In this document: positions 18,270-25,825 of the stretch, in pieces | Layout: every line of letters starts with the position of its first letter | Position numbering within the stretch: position 1 is the stretch's first letter | Assembly (NCBI RefSeq): GCF_030161395.1 | Contig: NZ_BSST01000001.1 | Coordinates: 620,001 to 684,000, forward strand | Length of the DNA stretch: 64,000 nt | From: Thalassotalea insulae | Lineage (GTDB): Bacteria; Pseudomonadota; Gammaproteobacteria; Enterobacterales; Alteromonadaceae | Direction: 5' to 3' | Program-made: the position numbers and the translations under genes | The notes under the pieces: model-generated | What the model was told of the DNA's origin: nothing | What the model saw: only the letters and a program-made list of their open reading frames with translations | Databases searched by the model: none

Positions 18270-18725
18270 ATGCGTACAACGACAGATTTTAGCCCACTTT
18301 ATCGTTCATTTATTGGTTTCGATCACTTAGCAGGATTAATCGACAAAGCTGCTCGTGCAGACAAACAGTCGTCTTACCCTCCTTACAACATTGAATTATT
18401 GGCGGAAGACCAATATCGCATTACCATGGCAGTTGCCGGTTTTGCTGAGTCTGAACTTGAAATCGAATCCAAGCAAAGTAATTTAATTATCACTGGTACT
18501 AAAACCGCTGCCGATGATAAAGCTAACCGAAAATTTCTCCATCAAGGCATTGCCGAACGAAACTTTGAACGCAAATTTCAATTAGGCGATCATGTTAAAG
18601 TTATCGGCGCCTTTATGGAAAATGGTTTACTACATGTTGATTTAGAAAGAGAAATACCAGAAGCATTAAAACCAAGAAAAATTGCGATTAATGGTAAGAG
18701 TTTATTAGACGACAAGGAAAAATAA
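18270..18725 (+). CDS. ibpA: Small heat-shock protein IbpA (Hsp20 family)
   Basis: IbpA is an ATP-independent holdase chaperone that binds unfolded proteins. The 151-residue protein starts like E. coli IbpA (DFSPLYRSFIGFDHL). It has the alpha-crystallin core at about 38-135 (PPYNIELL, ITMAVAGFAESELEI, QGIAERNFERKFQL, GLLHVDLEREIPE) and a short tail with the KIAIN motif. The gene has its own heat-shock promoter and a thermometer hairpin over its ribosome site. It ends before a clear terminator at 18761. Confidence 0.95.
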   Translation: MRTTTDFSPLYRSFIGFDHLAGLIDKAARADKQSSYPPYNIELLAEDQYRITMAVAGFAESELEIESKQSNLIITGTKTAADDKANRKFLHQGIAERNFERKFQLGDHVKVIGAFMENGLLHVDLEREIPEALKPRKIAINGKSLLDDKEK

Positions 18726-18760
18726 CCGCTTACTCAAGATATTTCTCCCTGATGTTTTTT

Positions 18761-18788
18761 GCCCAGCTAATCGCTGGGCTTTTTATTT
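18761..18788 (+). terminator. Intrinsic terminator of ibpA
   Basis: A 7-bp GC-rich stem GCCCAGC / GCTGGGC (18761-18767 and 18773-18779) with a 5-base loop is followed by TTTTTATTT. It lies 36 bases after the ibpA stop. Confidence 0.88.
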
Positions 18789-18860
18789 ACAGAAAGCATG
18801 GTAAAGCGCAGCTTCAAGACGAACAGCAGCGCAGCACCAAAAATAATTTACCTTGGTTAT

Positions 18861-19625
18861 TTAACTTTGCTTAGCAAGAAAATCCACTATCACAGGTTCC
18901 ACTAATTGCGGGTGACTTAACGGGCCCATATGCCCAGCGGCAATCTGGGTTAACTGACACTGAGCTATGGCTTTCGCAATAGCTTCACTCAACTGCTTAC
19001 TATCTGCAGTAGTATACTGACCCAGCATTAATAACGACGGACAACTGATGTCGGCTAAATCAGCCAAGGTATAGCTTTCAGCAAAAATACCATTAAAGTC
19101 TAGATTAACTTTATCCATCCCCTTGGCCATTTGCTGTTGTACGCTAGCGGGCAAGTTGTCGAAGTAACCATTGCCATTCCAATAATTAACAAAATGTTTA
19201 GCCGCATCGATATTATTTTCTTGCTTAATACTGTCAGCAAAAAATTTAACTGCATGCTGATGCTGCTGTTCAAGTAGATGAAATGCTACTGGTTCATACA
19301 AGGTTAAACTGAACAAGTCATCGCTGTTTTCCTGCGCCATTTTTAGCGCAATGGCACCGCCACAAGAATGCCCGATCAGGTGATAAGGGGCAGAAATATT
19401 CTCTTTAGCTAAAATTTGCTTAATACGTATGACTTCAGTAGAAAAATTATATTCTGAACTTTCAGATACTGTAGGCGCTCTGCCATAGCCTAATAAATCA
19501 ATATTAATACAAGTAAAATTCACAGCCAGCTTTTCAACTAAGCTTTGCCATTGCTTTGAACTACTTAACGAGCTGTGTAATAACACAACTGCTGGCCCTT
19601 GCCCTTGAATAGTTACGCCACCCAT
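18861..19625 (-). CDS. Alpha/beta hydrolase
   Basis: This is a 254-residue alpha/beta-fold hydrolase. It has the oxyanion motif LLHSSLSSSKQW near residue 15, the nucleophile elbow GHSCGG and a late His in AAGHMGPLSHP. There is no signal peptide. The serine, the acid in the PSLLMLGQYT region and the histidine form a complete triad layout. The substrate is unknown; esterase, lactonase or C-C hydrolase are all possible. It is divergent from the SDR gene at 19782. Confidence 0.85.
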   Translation of the reverse strand: MGGVTIQGQGPAVVLLHSSLSSSKQWQSLVEKLAVNFTCINIDLLGYGRAPTVSESSEYNFSTEVIRIKQILAKENISAPYHLIGHSCGGAIALKMAQENSDDLFSLTLYEPVAFHLLEQQHQHAVKFFADSIKQENNIDAAKHFVNYWNGNGYFDNLPASVQQQMAKGMDKVNLDFNGIFAESYTLADLADISCPSLLMLGQYTTADSKQLSEAIAKAIAQCQLTQIAAGHMGPLSHPQLVEPVIVDFLAKQS

Positions 19626-19781
19626 AAAATTTTCCTAAAAGCCAATTAACGACTAAAGCTTAACAACTCAATCTGACACGCGTCAAAATTAATTTTATTA
19701 AATTAACCTCAGTTACTACTTATTTTTGTTGGGCGAATGTGATTAAATTTCAACAACTAAATTCAAACAATAACAAGAAAG

Positions 19782-20576
19782 ATGCTAATGAATATAGATT
19801 TAACTAACAAAAATGCCCTAGTTTGTGGCAGTAGTCAGGGGATAGGCAAAGCCTGCGCCATTGAACTGGCCTCACTTGGTGCCAATGTCACTTTATTTTC
19901 TCGAAATCAAGTAGCACTGGCTGAAGTATTAACAGCACTCGATACCAGTAAAGGTCAGCAACATCAGCTATTAGTTGCCGACTTTAGCCAGCCGGAACAA
20001 GTCAAACAAGTGATTAATAATGCGGTAAGCGAAACCAGTGGCTATGAAATATTGATCAATAATACTGGTGGCCCAGCACCTGGTCCGGCAAATCAGGCTG
20101 ATAGCCAAAGCTTTATTGATGCTTTTAATTTACACCTGGTTTCCAATCATCATCTGGTTCAAGCATTATTGCCTTATATGAAATCGCAGGGATATGGCCG
20201 TATCATTAATGTTATTTCGACATCAGTAAAACAGCCATTGCCTAATCTAGGGGTATCAAATACTATTCGTGGCGCAGTAGCCAGCTGGGCAAAAACCTTG
20301 GCAAATGAGTTAGGTGAGTTTGGTATTACCGTCAACAATGTTTTACCTGGCGCAACAGCAACGGCCCGTTTAGATGCCATTATTGCTGGCAAAGCAAAAA
20401 AACAAAATATCTCGATTGAGCAGGCAACTGAGAATGAAAAAAATACCATTCCAATGCGACGCTTTGCTCAGCCGGAAGAGTTCGCTGCAGCGGCGGCATT
20501 TTTAGCATCACCTGCCGCTGGCTATATCACAGGTATTAACCTGCCGGTTGATGGTGGACGCACTTCATCGTTATAG
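19782..20576 (+). CDS. SDR family protein lacking the canonical Tyr-Lys pair
   Basis: This is a 264-residue short-chain dehydrogenase/reductase-like protein. The cofactor loop is GSSQGIGKA, NNTGGP replaces the usual NNAG, and the C-terminal INLPVDGGR is typical. The active-site YxxxK is not there: aligned at this place is SNTIRGAV, so Tyr becomes Ser and Lys becomes Arg. A described BKR-like SDR subgroup also departs from the catalytic tetrad. Activity as an ordinary reductase is therefore doubtful. ATG codons at 19782 and 19788 are both possible starts. Confidence 0.85.
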   Translation: MLMNIDLTNKNALVCGSSQGIGKACAIELASLGANVTLFSRNQVALAEVLTALDTSKGQQHQLLVADFSQPEQVKQVINNAVSETSGYEILINNTGGPAPGPANQADSQSFIDAFNLHLVSNHHLVQALLPYMKSQGYGRIINVISTSVKQPLPNLGVSNTIRGAVASWAKTLANELGEFGITVNNVLPGATATARLDAIIAGKAKKQNISIEQATENEKNTIPMRRFAQPEEFAAAAAFLASPAAGYITGINLPVDGGRTSSL

Positions 20577-20584
20577 CAAGTCTT

Positions 20585-20959
20585 TTAATAATCGAGGTGA
20601 AATAATAGTTCGGCGAGATCTGGTTGCCATTGAAATTCAGCTAACCGGATCCTTGCTCCTATCACCACAACTTGTTCATCCTGCAATAATTGTTTTTGCC
20701 GCTCAAAAGCATCACTACCAACAGCTAAAGAAATCTTGCCTTGTGAATTAATCACTCGAAACCAAGGTACCATCTGCCCTTGCCAACCTCCGTCAGGGAC
20801 TTTGCCTAATGCTTTCCCTACAAGCCTAGCACGCCCAGGTAAGCCCGCTAAGTCGGCAATTTGTCCATAAGTAGCTACTTTTCCAGCAGGAATTTTTTGC
20901 ACCGTTTGCCAGATACGAATATGACTTACAGAATAACTGCAATCGTGCACAGCTACCAA
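20585..20959 (-). CDS. Alkyltransferase-like (ATL) MGMT-family protein
   Basis: This short protein (124 residues) has the DNA-binding fold of O6-alkylguanine-DNA methyltransferase: TVQKIPAGKVATYGQIADLAG, GRARLVGKALG. The acceptor Cys of the PCHRV motif is replaced by Trp (PWFRVI, 65-70). Such ATL proteins bind alkylated guanine without repairing it and hand it to nucleotide excision repair. No ATG is available. The start is either TTG 20959, overlapping the upstream SDR by 7 bases, or GTG 20950, two bases past the SDR stop. It forms an operon with that SDR. Confidence 0.88.
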   Translation of the reverse strand: MVAVHDCSYSVSHIRIWQTVQKIPAGKVATYGQIADLAGLPGRARLVGKALGKVPDGGWQGQMVPWFRVINSQGKISLAVGSDAFERQKQLLQDEQVVVIGARIRLAEFQWQPDLAELLFHLDY

Positions 20960-21618
20960 GGCAGTACTTGTCCGTTAGAATGCTTGAAAACACCAGAATC
21001 AGCCATCGATAACTGGTTAATTAATCCGGCAATTTTATTTGCCGCTTCATCAGATGAAATATCACCGCCAAAATTAACCATATCAGTCTGTACATACCCT
21101 GGATGATAAATACCAACTGCAATATCACGCGCAGCAAGATCTTTTGCTAACGACATTGCCGCCGCATTAAGCGCCGCTTTTGACATTCGATAGCCGTAGC
21201 GCCCGCCTGAGCCATTATCAGCAATAGAGCCCATGCGAGAGGTGATCATCGCAACTTTTGCCCCACTGGCTAATTGCGCTAACAAGCTGTCGACCACTCG
21301 TAATGGCGCAAGCGCATTAACTTCAAACTGCTCTCGTATAGTCTTAAGATTTAATTGACCTAATTGTTCATCCCGTAAAATACCTGCATTACAAATCAAC
21401 GTATCAATTGTCGTCTCTTTTAAGGCATCAACCATATGACTTATCCCCGTATCAGTGGCAACATCAACATCAGTGACTATTTTGACACCTAATTGTTCAA
21501 GTGCTGGAGATGATTGACGACACAAGGCGATCACCTGTTCTCCTTGCGAAGCAAAGACTTTTGTCAATGCCAGTCCGATACCTCTGTTAGCACCGGTAAT
21601 TACCACAGTTTTACTCAT
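20953..21618 (-). CDS. SDR family oxidoreductase
   Basis: This is a classical short-chain dehydrogenase of 221 residues. The cofactor loop is TGANRGIG (residues about 8-15), followed by CNAGI, a catalytic Ser in ITSRMGS and the YRMSK form of YxxxK, then HPGYVQTDM. It most resembles the C-factor/CsgA-like and sniffer-type SDRs of about 220-230 residues. The substrate is unknown. It is first in an overlapping pair with the alkyltransferase-like gene, whose start lies at or around its stop codon. Confidence 0.9.
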   Translation of the reverse strand: MSKTVVITGANRGIGLALTKVFASQGEQVIALCRQSSPALEQLGVKIVTDVDVATDTGISHMVDALKETTIDTLICNAGILRDEQLGQLNLKTIREQFEVNALAPLRVVDSLLAQLASGAKVAMITSRMGSIADNGSGGRYGYRMSKAALNAAAMSLAKDLAARDIAVGIYHPGYVQTDMVNFGGDISSDEAANKIAGLINQLSMADSGVFKHSNGQVLPW

Positions 21619-21701
21619 AATAGTTGTCCAAATTTTGTTAACAAGTGAATTAGTTACAGGTTAAGATATAAGAATAAAGCACCATAATTTCAAGGAGATC
21701 T

Positions 21702-22271
21702 ATGAAACTTAGTTTACTCACTACCCAGCTGTCATTCACGACAGAGCGTTTACAAATTAGATTAATGCAGCAAGATGATTTTCCACTGTTTAACCGATTG
21801 CAAAGCGATAAAGCGTTAATGCAATATATCGGGCCAATCCTGTCACCAGAGGAGCTTAAAGCAAAATTTAATACCCGCATTCGCCCATGGGATGGCGAGC
21901 AAGACCATTGGCTAACCTTAAAGATAATAACGAAAAACACCAATGAATTTATTGGCAGTGTCGGTTTTCGTATCGCGGACATCGAAGCCGAGCGAGCAGA
22001 AATCGGTTATTTGCTACTTCAACAATATCAAGGGCATGGTTATATGACAGAAGCCACTCGCGCCTTAGTAGCTTTCCTGTTTAATCAGTTAGAAGTAGCA
22101 AAAATAGAAGCTCACTGTTGTGCTGACAATAATGCGAGTTGGAAGGTTATGGAAAAGCTTGGCATGGAGCGGGAAGGTTTTTTTAAATCGCATTCCGTAC
22201 TAAATCAACAACGCCATGATGATCTGGCCTATGGCTTACTTGCACCTCGACTGGTTGAGCATAGTCAATAA
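21702..22271 (+). CDS. GNAT family N-acetyltransferase (RimJ-like)
   Basis: This is a 189-residue GNAT protein of the RimJ/RimL/ribosomal-type group. TTERLQIRLMQQDDFPLF opens the domain. WLTLKI, GSVGFRIAD, EIGYLLLQQYQGHGYMTEA (acetyl-CoA loop Q/R-x-x-G-x-G/A) and NNASWKVMEKLGMEREG follow. A strong Shine-Dalgarno (AAGGAG) precedes the ATG. The acceptor is unknown; either protein N-termini or small molecules are possible. Confidence 0.9.
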   Translation: MKLSLLTTQLSFTTERLQIRLMQQDDFPLFNRLQSDKALMQYIGPILSPEELKAKFNTRIRPWDGEQDHWLTLKIITKNTNEFIGSVGFRIADIEAERAEIGYLLLQQYQGHGYMTEATRALVAFLFNQLEVAKIEAHCCADNNASWKVMEKLGMEREGFFKSHSVLNQQRHDDLAYGLLAPRLVEHSQ

Positions 22272-22291
22272 TCACACTCGTTAATGAACAC

Positions 22292-23089
22292 TCAATCTCT
22301 ATTGGTATAAATGCGATTTAATAACTTAGCGGACTGATATTTATTCACTACCTGATTTATTTGACCATTTTGCTGAAACTTTTTGATCACTTTATTAATT
22401 CTCGGCACAAGAGATTGATGCTCTTTCCTAAGACGAAATACTACTCCCCCTGTAGTGTGTATAGCAGCAAAAGATAACGCAACGTTGTGGTGCTGAGCCC
22501 AATATAGCGCAGCTAACTTTTCCATAATAGCAACGTCATAACGATGCTTTTTTAACCCTAACATAAGCTCACTTTCGGAGCGAAAATCGGCTCGGGTAAA
22601 TTTGTTGTCATCAACATATGAATAACCAGCAACAGTACCTATCACTCCACCATAAATTTGCTTTAATGTTTGATATTTATTGGCATTTTCAGGCAAGGTA
22701 ATAAAATACTCCGTGACGTTGATAATAACGTCAGAGCTCACGTAGTTATCACCTATATTTCCATCTTTAAACCAGTTAGGACTGACGATATCAAAATCCA
22801 GCTCCCCTGTTTCAAGTGCTCGAACAGCCCTTTTCGGTGGTAAAGAATTCGCATGCAATTCAATTTGTGCTTCCTGCATAATAAGCCTAACTAGCTCAAC
22901 CAGTATGCCTGGATCAACTTGGTTACCAGAATAACCAAAAGGCACCCAGGCTGAAGTACTACCTATATCGTAAGTTAAGATAACAGGCCTATTAATTTCC
23001 TGTGCCTGAATTTGTAACGTTAACAAAAACAAAAGACAACAAAATGCGACGCATCGACGGTGAAATAGTGAAATAGCAAATACCAACAT
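22292..23089 (-). CDS. Periplasmic SBP_bac_3-like binding protein
   Basis: This is a 265-residue binding-fold protein with a hydrophobic leader (about 8-28, ending IQAQ). VPFGYSG, GILVELVRLIMQEA, PPKRAVRALETGELDFDIVSP and a C-terminal KVIKKFQQNGQINQVVNKY match the SBP_bac_3 type. The frame stays open upstream to 23350, but that part reads through a repeat element and a terminator. The ATG at 23089, directly before the leader, is therefore taken as the start. No transport genes are adjacent and the ligand is unknown. Confidence 0.8.
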   Translation of the reverse strand: MLVFAISLFHRRCVAFCCLLFLLTLQIQAQEINRPVILTYDIGSTSAWVPFGYSGNQVDPGILVELVRLIMQEAQIELHANSLPPKRAVRALETGELDFDIVSPNWFKDGNIGDNYVSSDVIINVTEYFITLPENANKYQTLKQIYGGVIGTVAGYSYVDDNKFTRADFRSESELMLGLKKHRYDVAIMEKLAALYWAQHHNVALSFAAIHTTGGVVFRLRKEHQSLVPRINKVIKKFQQNGQINQVVNKYQSAKLLNRIYTNRD

Positions 23090-23212
23090 ACTGACTACTT
23101 TTGCTAATTGAAGATAAAAGTTATTATAAACTATAGACTTACATTTAAGAGAATAAATATCAACGATAGCGTAAACCGCGCTATATTTTCTACTTAGCAT
23201 ATAAAATGATTG

Positions 23213-23325
23213 CGACATACCGTACATCATCGACTCTGGCATCCTGCCTCGTCCTAGCTCCTGCATCCATGCAGTCGAGTACATACACGAAATTATGCTC
23301 CTGCAATTTCGACATACCGTACATC
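23213..23325. repeat. Dispersed-type repeat element with 16-bp direct repeats
   Basis: CGACATACCGTACATC occurs at 23213-23228 and again at 23310-23325. Between them lie inner inverted segments (CGACT near 23231 and AGTCG near 23273; CGAAATT and AATTTCG around 23288-23310; TGCATCCATGCA at 23262-23273). The layout suits a short non-coding repeat or miniature mobile-element remnant. I see only one copy in this window, so its dispersion cannot be shown here. Confidence 0.6.
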
Positions 23326-23334
23326 TTGTACATA

Positions 23335-23365
23335 AAAAAGCCACTAACATAGGTTAGTGGCTTTT
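23335..23365 (-). terminator. Bidirectional intrinsic terminator
   Basis: GCCACTAAC / GTTAGTGGC (23340-23348 and 23353-23361) forms a 9-bp stem with a 4-base loop, flanked by A-run and T-run. It ends the Cys-repeat peptide gene on the minus strand and could also work on the plus strand. Confidence 0.88.
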
Positions 23366-23410
23366 AATATTTATTAACAGCTCGTTCAAAGAACTAGCAT
23401 TTAAGCATGA

Positions 23411-23821
23411 CTAGCCGCCGCATTTTTTACTTTTTTCTTTTTTACCTTCGCCGCACTTACCTTTCATGGCTTTTTTACCTTCGCCGCATTTTCCTTTTTG
23501 CTCACCTTTACCTTCGCCACATTTTCCTTTGTGCTTGCCTTCGCCGCATTTACCTTTGTGCTCGCCTTTACCTTCGCCACACTTACCTTTGTGTGCCTTA
23601 CGATTTTCACCGCATTTTCCTTCGCCGCACTTACCTTTCTTGGCTTTCTTGCCTTCTTTACCTTCACCGCATTTTGCATCTTTATCATCATCGCTCGCAA
23701 TGCTGACAATGCCTTGTGCTTCAAACGGATTTGATTCAGCTTTCGCTGGTAAACTCGCTAAAGAAGCCAATGTAAATGTCCCCAATAATAATGCCAATGT
23801 AGACTTTTTAATTATATTCAT
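23411..23821 (-). CDS. HvfA-like exported Cys-Gly-Glu-Lys repeat peptide
   Basis: This is a 136-residue low-complexity protein. Residues 1-28 form a signal peptide ending AKA. After a short acidic spacer (SDDDKD) come nine Cys residues, mostly in GKCGEGK units: seven CGEGK, one CGEN and a terminal CGG. The composition is almost only Lys, Gly, Glu and Cys. It resembles HvfA-type periplasmic peptides, whose EGKCG Cys are turned into copper-binding oxazolone/thioamide groups by HvfB/HvfC (DUF692 and partner). No such genes are adjacent, so modification is uncertain. A plain metal-binding or thiol buffer role is the alternative. Confidence 0.75.
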   Translation of the reverse strand: MNIIKKSTLALLLGTFTLASLASLPAKAESNPFEAQGIVSIASDDDKDAKCGEGKEGKKAKKGKCGEGKCGENRKAHKGKCGEGKGEHKGKCGEGKHKGKCGEGKGEQKGKCGEGKKAMKGKCGEGKKEKSKKCGG

Positions 23822-24026
23822 CTTGTTTTCCTTTATTTTTAAAACTTAGACACTATATCTTGCCATTGGTATAGCCAACATAATTGCGATATAACATCGA
23901 TTAAGTACTACTAATTTAACAAGACCTGATATTTAAAAATAAATTTCAGCCAAGTTATTTTTTTCTCAAAATAAAACTCTAGGTTAACTTACACTAAATG
24001 TCTAATAATAATAGTTCGGTAATTGC

Positions 24027-24974
24027 ATGAAAAATCACGTTAAACAAGTCATTCTTGCACCAATGGAGGGAGTTGCCGACGTATTAATGCGAGAAATGCT
24101 GACGTCATTAAATCACTATGATTTATGCATTACAGAATTTGTTCGGGTGGTAGATACCCTAGTACCGAAGAAAGTGTTCCATAAAATTTGCCCAGAACTG
24201 CTCAATAATGGCATGACTAAAAATCAGACACCTGTCCGGGTACAGTTATTGGGGCAAGATCCACAATGGATGGCAGAAAATGCCGTCAGAGCATTGGAAT
24301 TAGGCTCTCATGGCATAGATCTTAACTTTGGCTGTCCGGCAAAAACCGTCAATAAAAGCAAAGGCGGAGCGGTATTACTAAAGTCGCCGGAAACTATCCA
24401 TCAAATCGTAACCAATGTCAGAGAATCAATCTCCGCCGAGCAAACACTTTCAGTTAAAATTCGTTTAGGTTTTGACGATACCTCATTGCTAAATGAAGTA
24501 GTAAGCGCCATCGTCAGTGCAAAAGCAAACTTTCTCACAATCCATGCGCGTACCAAACGTGACGGTTATAATCCTCCGGCCTATTGGCACCATATAGGTC
24601 AAATCAGTGAACATTACCCAATTGAGTTATGTGCCAATGGTGAAATCTGGAGCTATAACGACGCTCAACGCTGTATCAAAGAAGCGAAAACATCAAACCT
24701 GATGTTAGGTAGAGGTGCGCTTGCGACACCCAATTTAGCAAATGTTGTTAAAGGCTTAGAAGAAAAAATGTCTTGGCCAATGCTTTGTCAGCAGCTGAAG
24801 CGCTACGCACAACTAGAGCTTGACGGCGATAAAAGTTTTTATTTTTCCAGCCGCTTAAAGCAGTGGATACGTTATTTAAAATTACAGTATCCACAAGCCG
24901 AAGAGTTATTTAGCGAAATAAAATTACTAAAAGACAAAAAAGATATTTTATCAGCTATCGATAAACTTCATTAA
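24027..24974 (+). CDS. dusC: tRNA-dihydrouridine(16) synthase DusC
   Basis: This flavoenzyme reduces a D-loop uridine of tRNA to dihydrouridine. The 315-residue length and the start VILAPMEGVADVLMREML are DusC-like. The catalytic Cys103 lies in DLNFGCPAKTVNKSKGGA. SVKIRLGFDD, IHARTKRDGY and LMLGRGALATPNLA bind FMN and tRNA. DusA and DusB differ in these stretches. It converges with, and overlaps by 4 bases, the small gene on the other strand. Confidence 0.93.
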   Translation: MKNHVKQVILAPMEGVADVLMREMLTSLNHYDLCITEFVRVVDTLVPKKVFHKICPELLNNGMTKNQTPVRVQLLGQDPQWMAENAVRALELGSHGIDLNFGCPAKTVNKSKGGAVLLKSPETIHQIVTNVRESISAEQTLSVKIRLGFDDTSLLNEVVSAIVSAKANFLTIHARTKRDGYNPPAYWHHIGQISEHYPIELCANGEIWSYNDAQRCIKEAKTSNLMLGRGALATPNLANVVKGLEEKMSWPMLCQQLKRYAQLELDGDKSFYFSSRLKQWIRYLKLQYPQAEELFSEIKLLKDKKDILSAIDKLH

Positions 24975-25216
24975 TCCTTATCATTTCCCTGATCCTCCTG
25001 TTCAGAGCCATCGACTTTTCGCTTTTGTACCACGACAGTTTCAATGGTTTTTTGCACCTGTGGATCAGGTAATAACATTTGAACTAAAACGCCAAATGCC
25101 ATCGCTAAGCCCCTTCGCTTTTTAGCCAAATGCAGCAACTTTTTTGCGATTAACGCAAGGATAATAAAAACGCACCATGGCAGAAAAGCCAGTAGTACCT
25201 GGTGATAATATTCCAT
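24971..25216 (-). CDS. Small inner-membrane protein of unknown function
   Basis: The product has 81 residues. One strong transmembrane helix (about 7-27, VLLAFLPWCVFIILALIAKKL) is followed by a basic stretch (KKRR), a second hydrophobic patch (LAMAFGVLVQMLL) and a charged acidic tail. I recognise no family. A proper start with a Shine-Dalgarno-like GGAAGC precedes it, and its end overlaps dusC by 4 bases. Gene status is likely but not proven. Confidence 0.6.
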   Translation of the reverse strand: MEYYHQVLLAFLPWCVFIILALIAKKLLHLAKKRRGLAMAFGVLVQMLLPDPQVQKTIETVVVQKRKVDGSEQEDQGNDKD

Positions 25217-25272
25217 TTTGCTTCCTGTAATAATTGTAAAGATTTAATCATTCAAATAGTTAAAAACAATTA

Positions 25273-25653
25273 TTAACAAGCAGCCCTTTGTGAAATATCA
25301 GCCGAATAATAGGTTAAATGCCTAAGCCAGAAAAAACGTAACTGACGGGCAAGTAAAGTAAAAGAATAAAGAACAAGCACAACTATCAGGTGAACACCGC
25401 TAGCGATTATCTTGAAATAATGCCAAACATAGTCAATAAAAACTGACGAACTCCAGGTATGAGCAACTACCTTATCATTAGCTTCAACATTACCTAAATT
25501 TACCAAGGCTGATGCTGCATCAACTTTTGCTAATGCACTAGAGTGAATAACATAGTCGCTGTTAATCACCTTGGCTAACGGCTGAGCAACAGCTGACGTT
25601 AAATAAAATATACAGCTAAAAAAGCATAAACATCTAAAGATTAAATTGTGCAT
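25273..25653 (-). CDS. Hypothetical secreted/membrane protein
   Basis: The product has 126 residues. A leader (about 4-23, ending AVAQ) looks like a signal peptide. A hydrophilic middle follows, then a hydrophobic helix (about 80-103, IIASGVHLIVVLVLYSFTLLA) and a basic C-terminus. No family is recognised. It lies 56 bases upstream of the small membrane gene on the same strand. Confidence that it is a real gene is moderate. Confidence 0.5.
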   Translation of the reverse strand: MHNLIFRCLCFFSCIFYLTSAVAQPLAKVINSDYVIHSSALAKVDAASALVNLGNVEANDKVVAHTWSSSVFIDYVWHYFKIIASGVHLIVVLVLYSFTLLARQLRFFWLRHLTYYSADISQRAAC

Positions 25654-25825
25654 TTTTAGCGCCGTTGCATCTGTAGTTATTCGTTAATAAAACAAGTGGG
25701 GATTAAACGCGAGTATTTCAACAAAAGGGATAATTAATCACTTTTTGTCATAGTGTTAACAAAGATTTTTACCATAAAAACGGTTATGATAACCCTCACT
25801 TTAATCAACAATAGAATGCAATACA

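Noticed and set aside
23090..23350. Long N-terminal extension of the binding protein at 22292
   Set aside because: The extension crosses a repeat element and a terminator, while a proper signal peptide begins at ATG 23089.
23407..23849. Plus-strand frames rich in Leu, Phe, Pro and Ser opposite the Cys-repeat peptide
   Set aside because: They are shadows of the low-complexity GKCGEGK gene on the minus strand, which has a signal peptide and a terminator.
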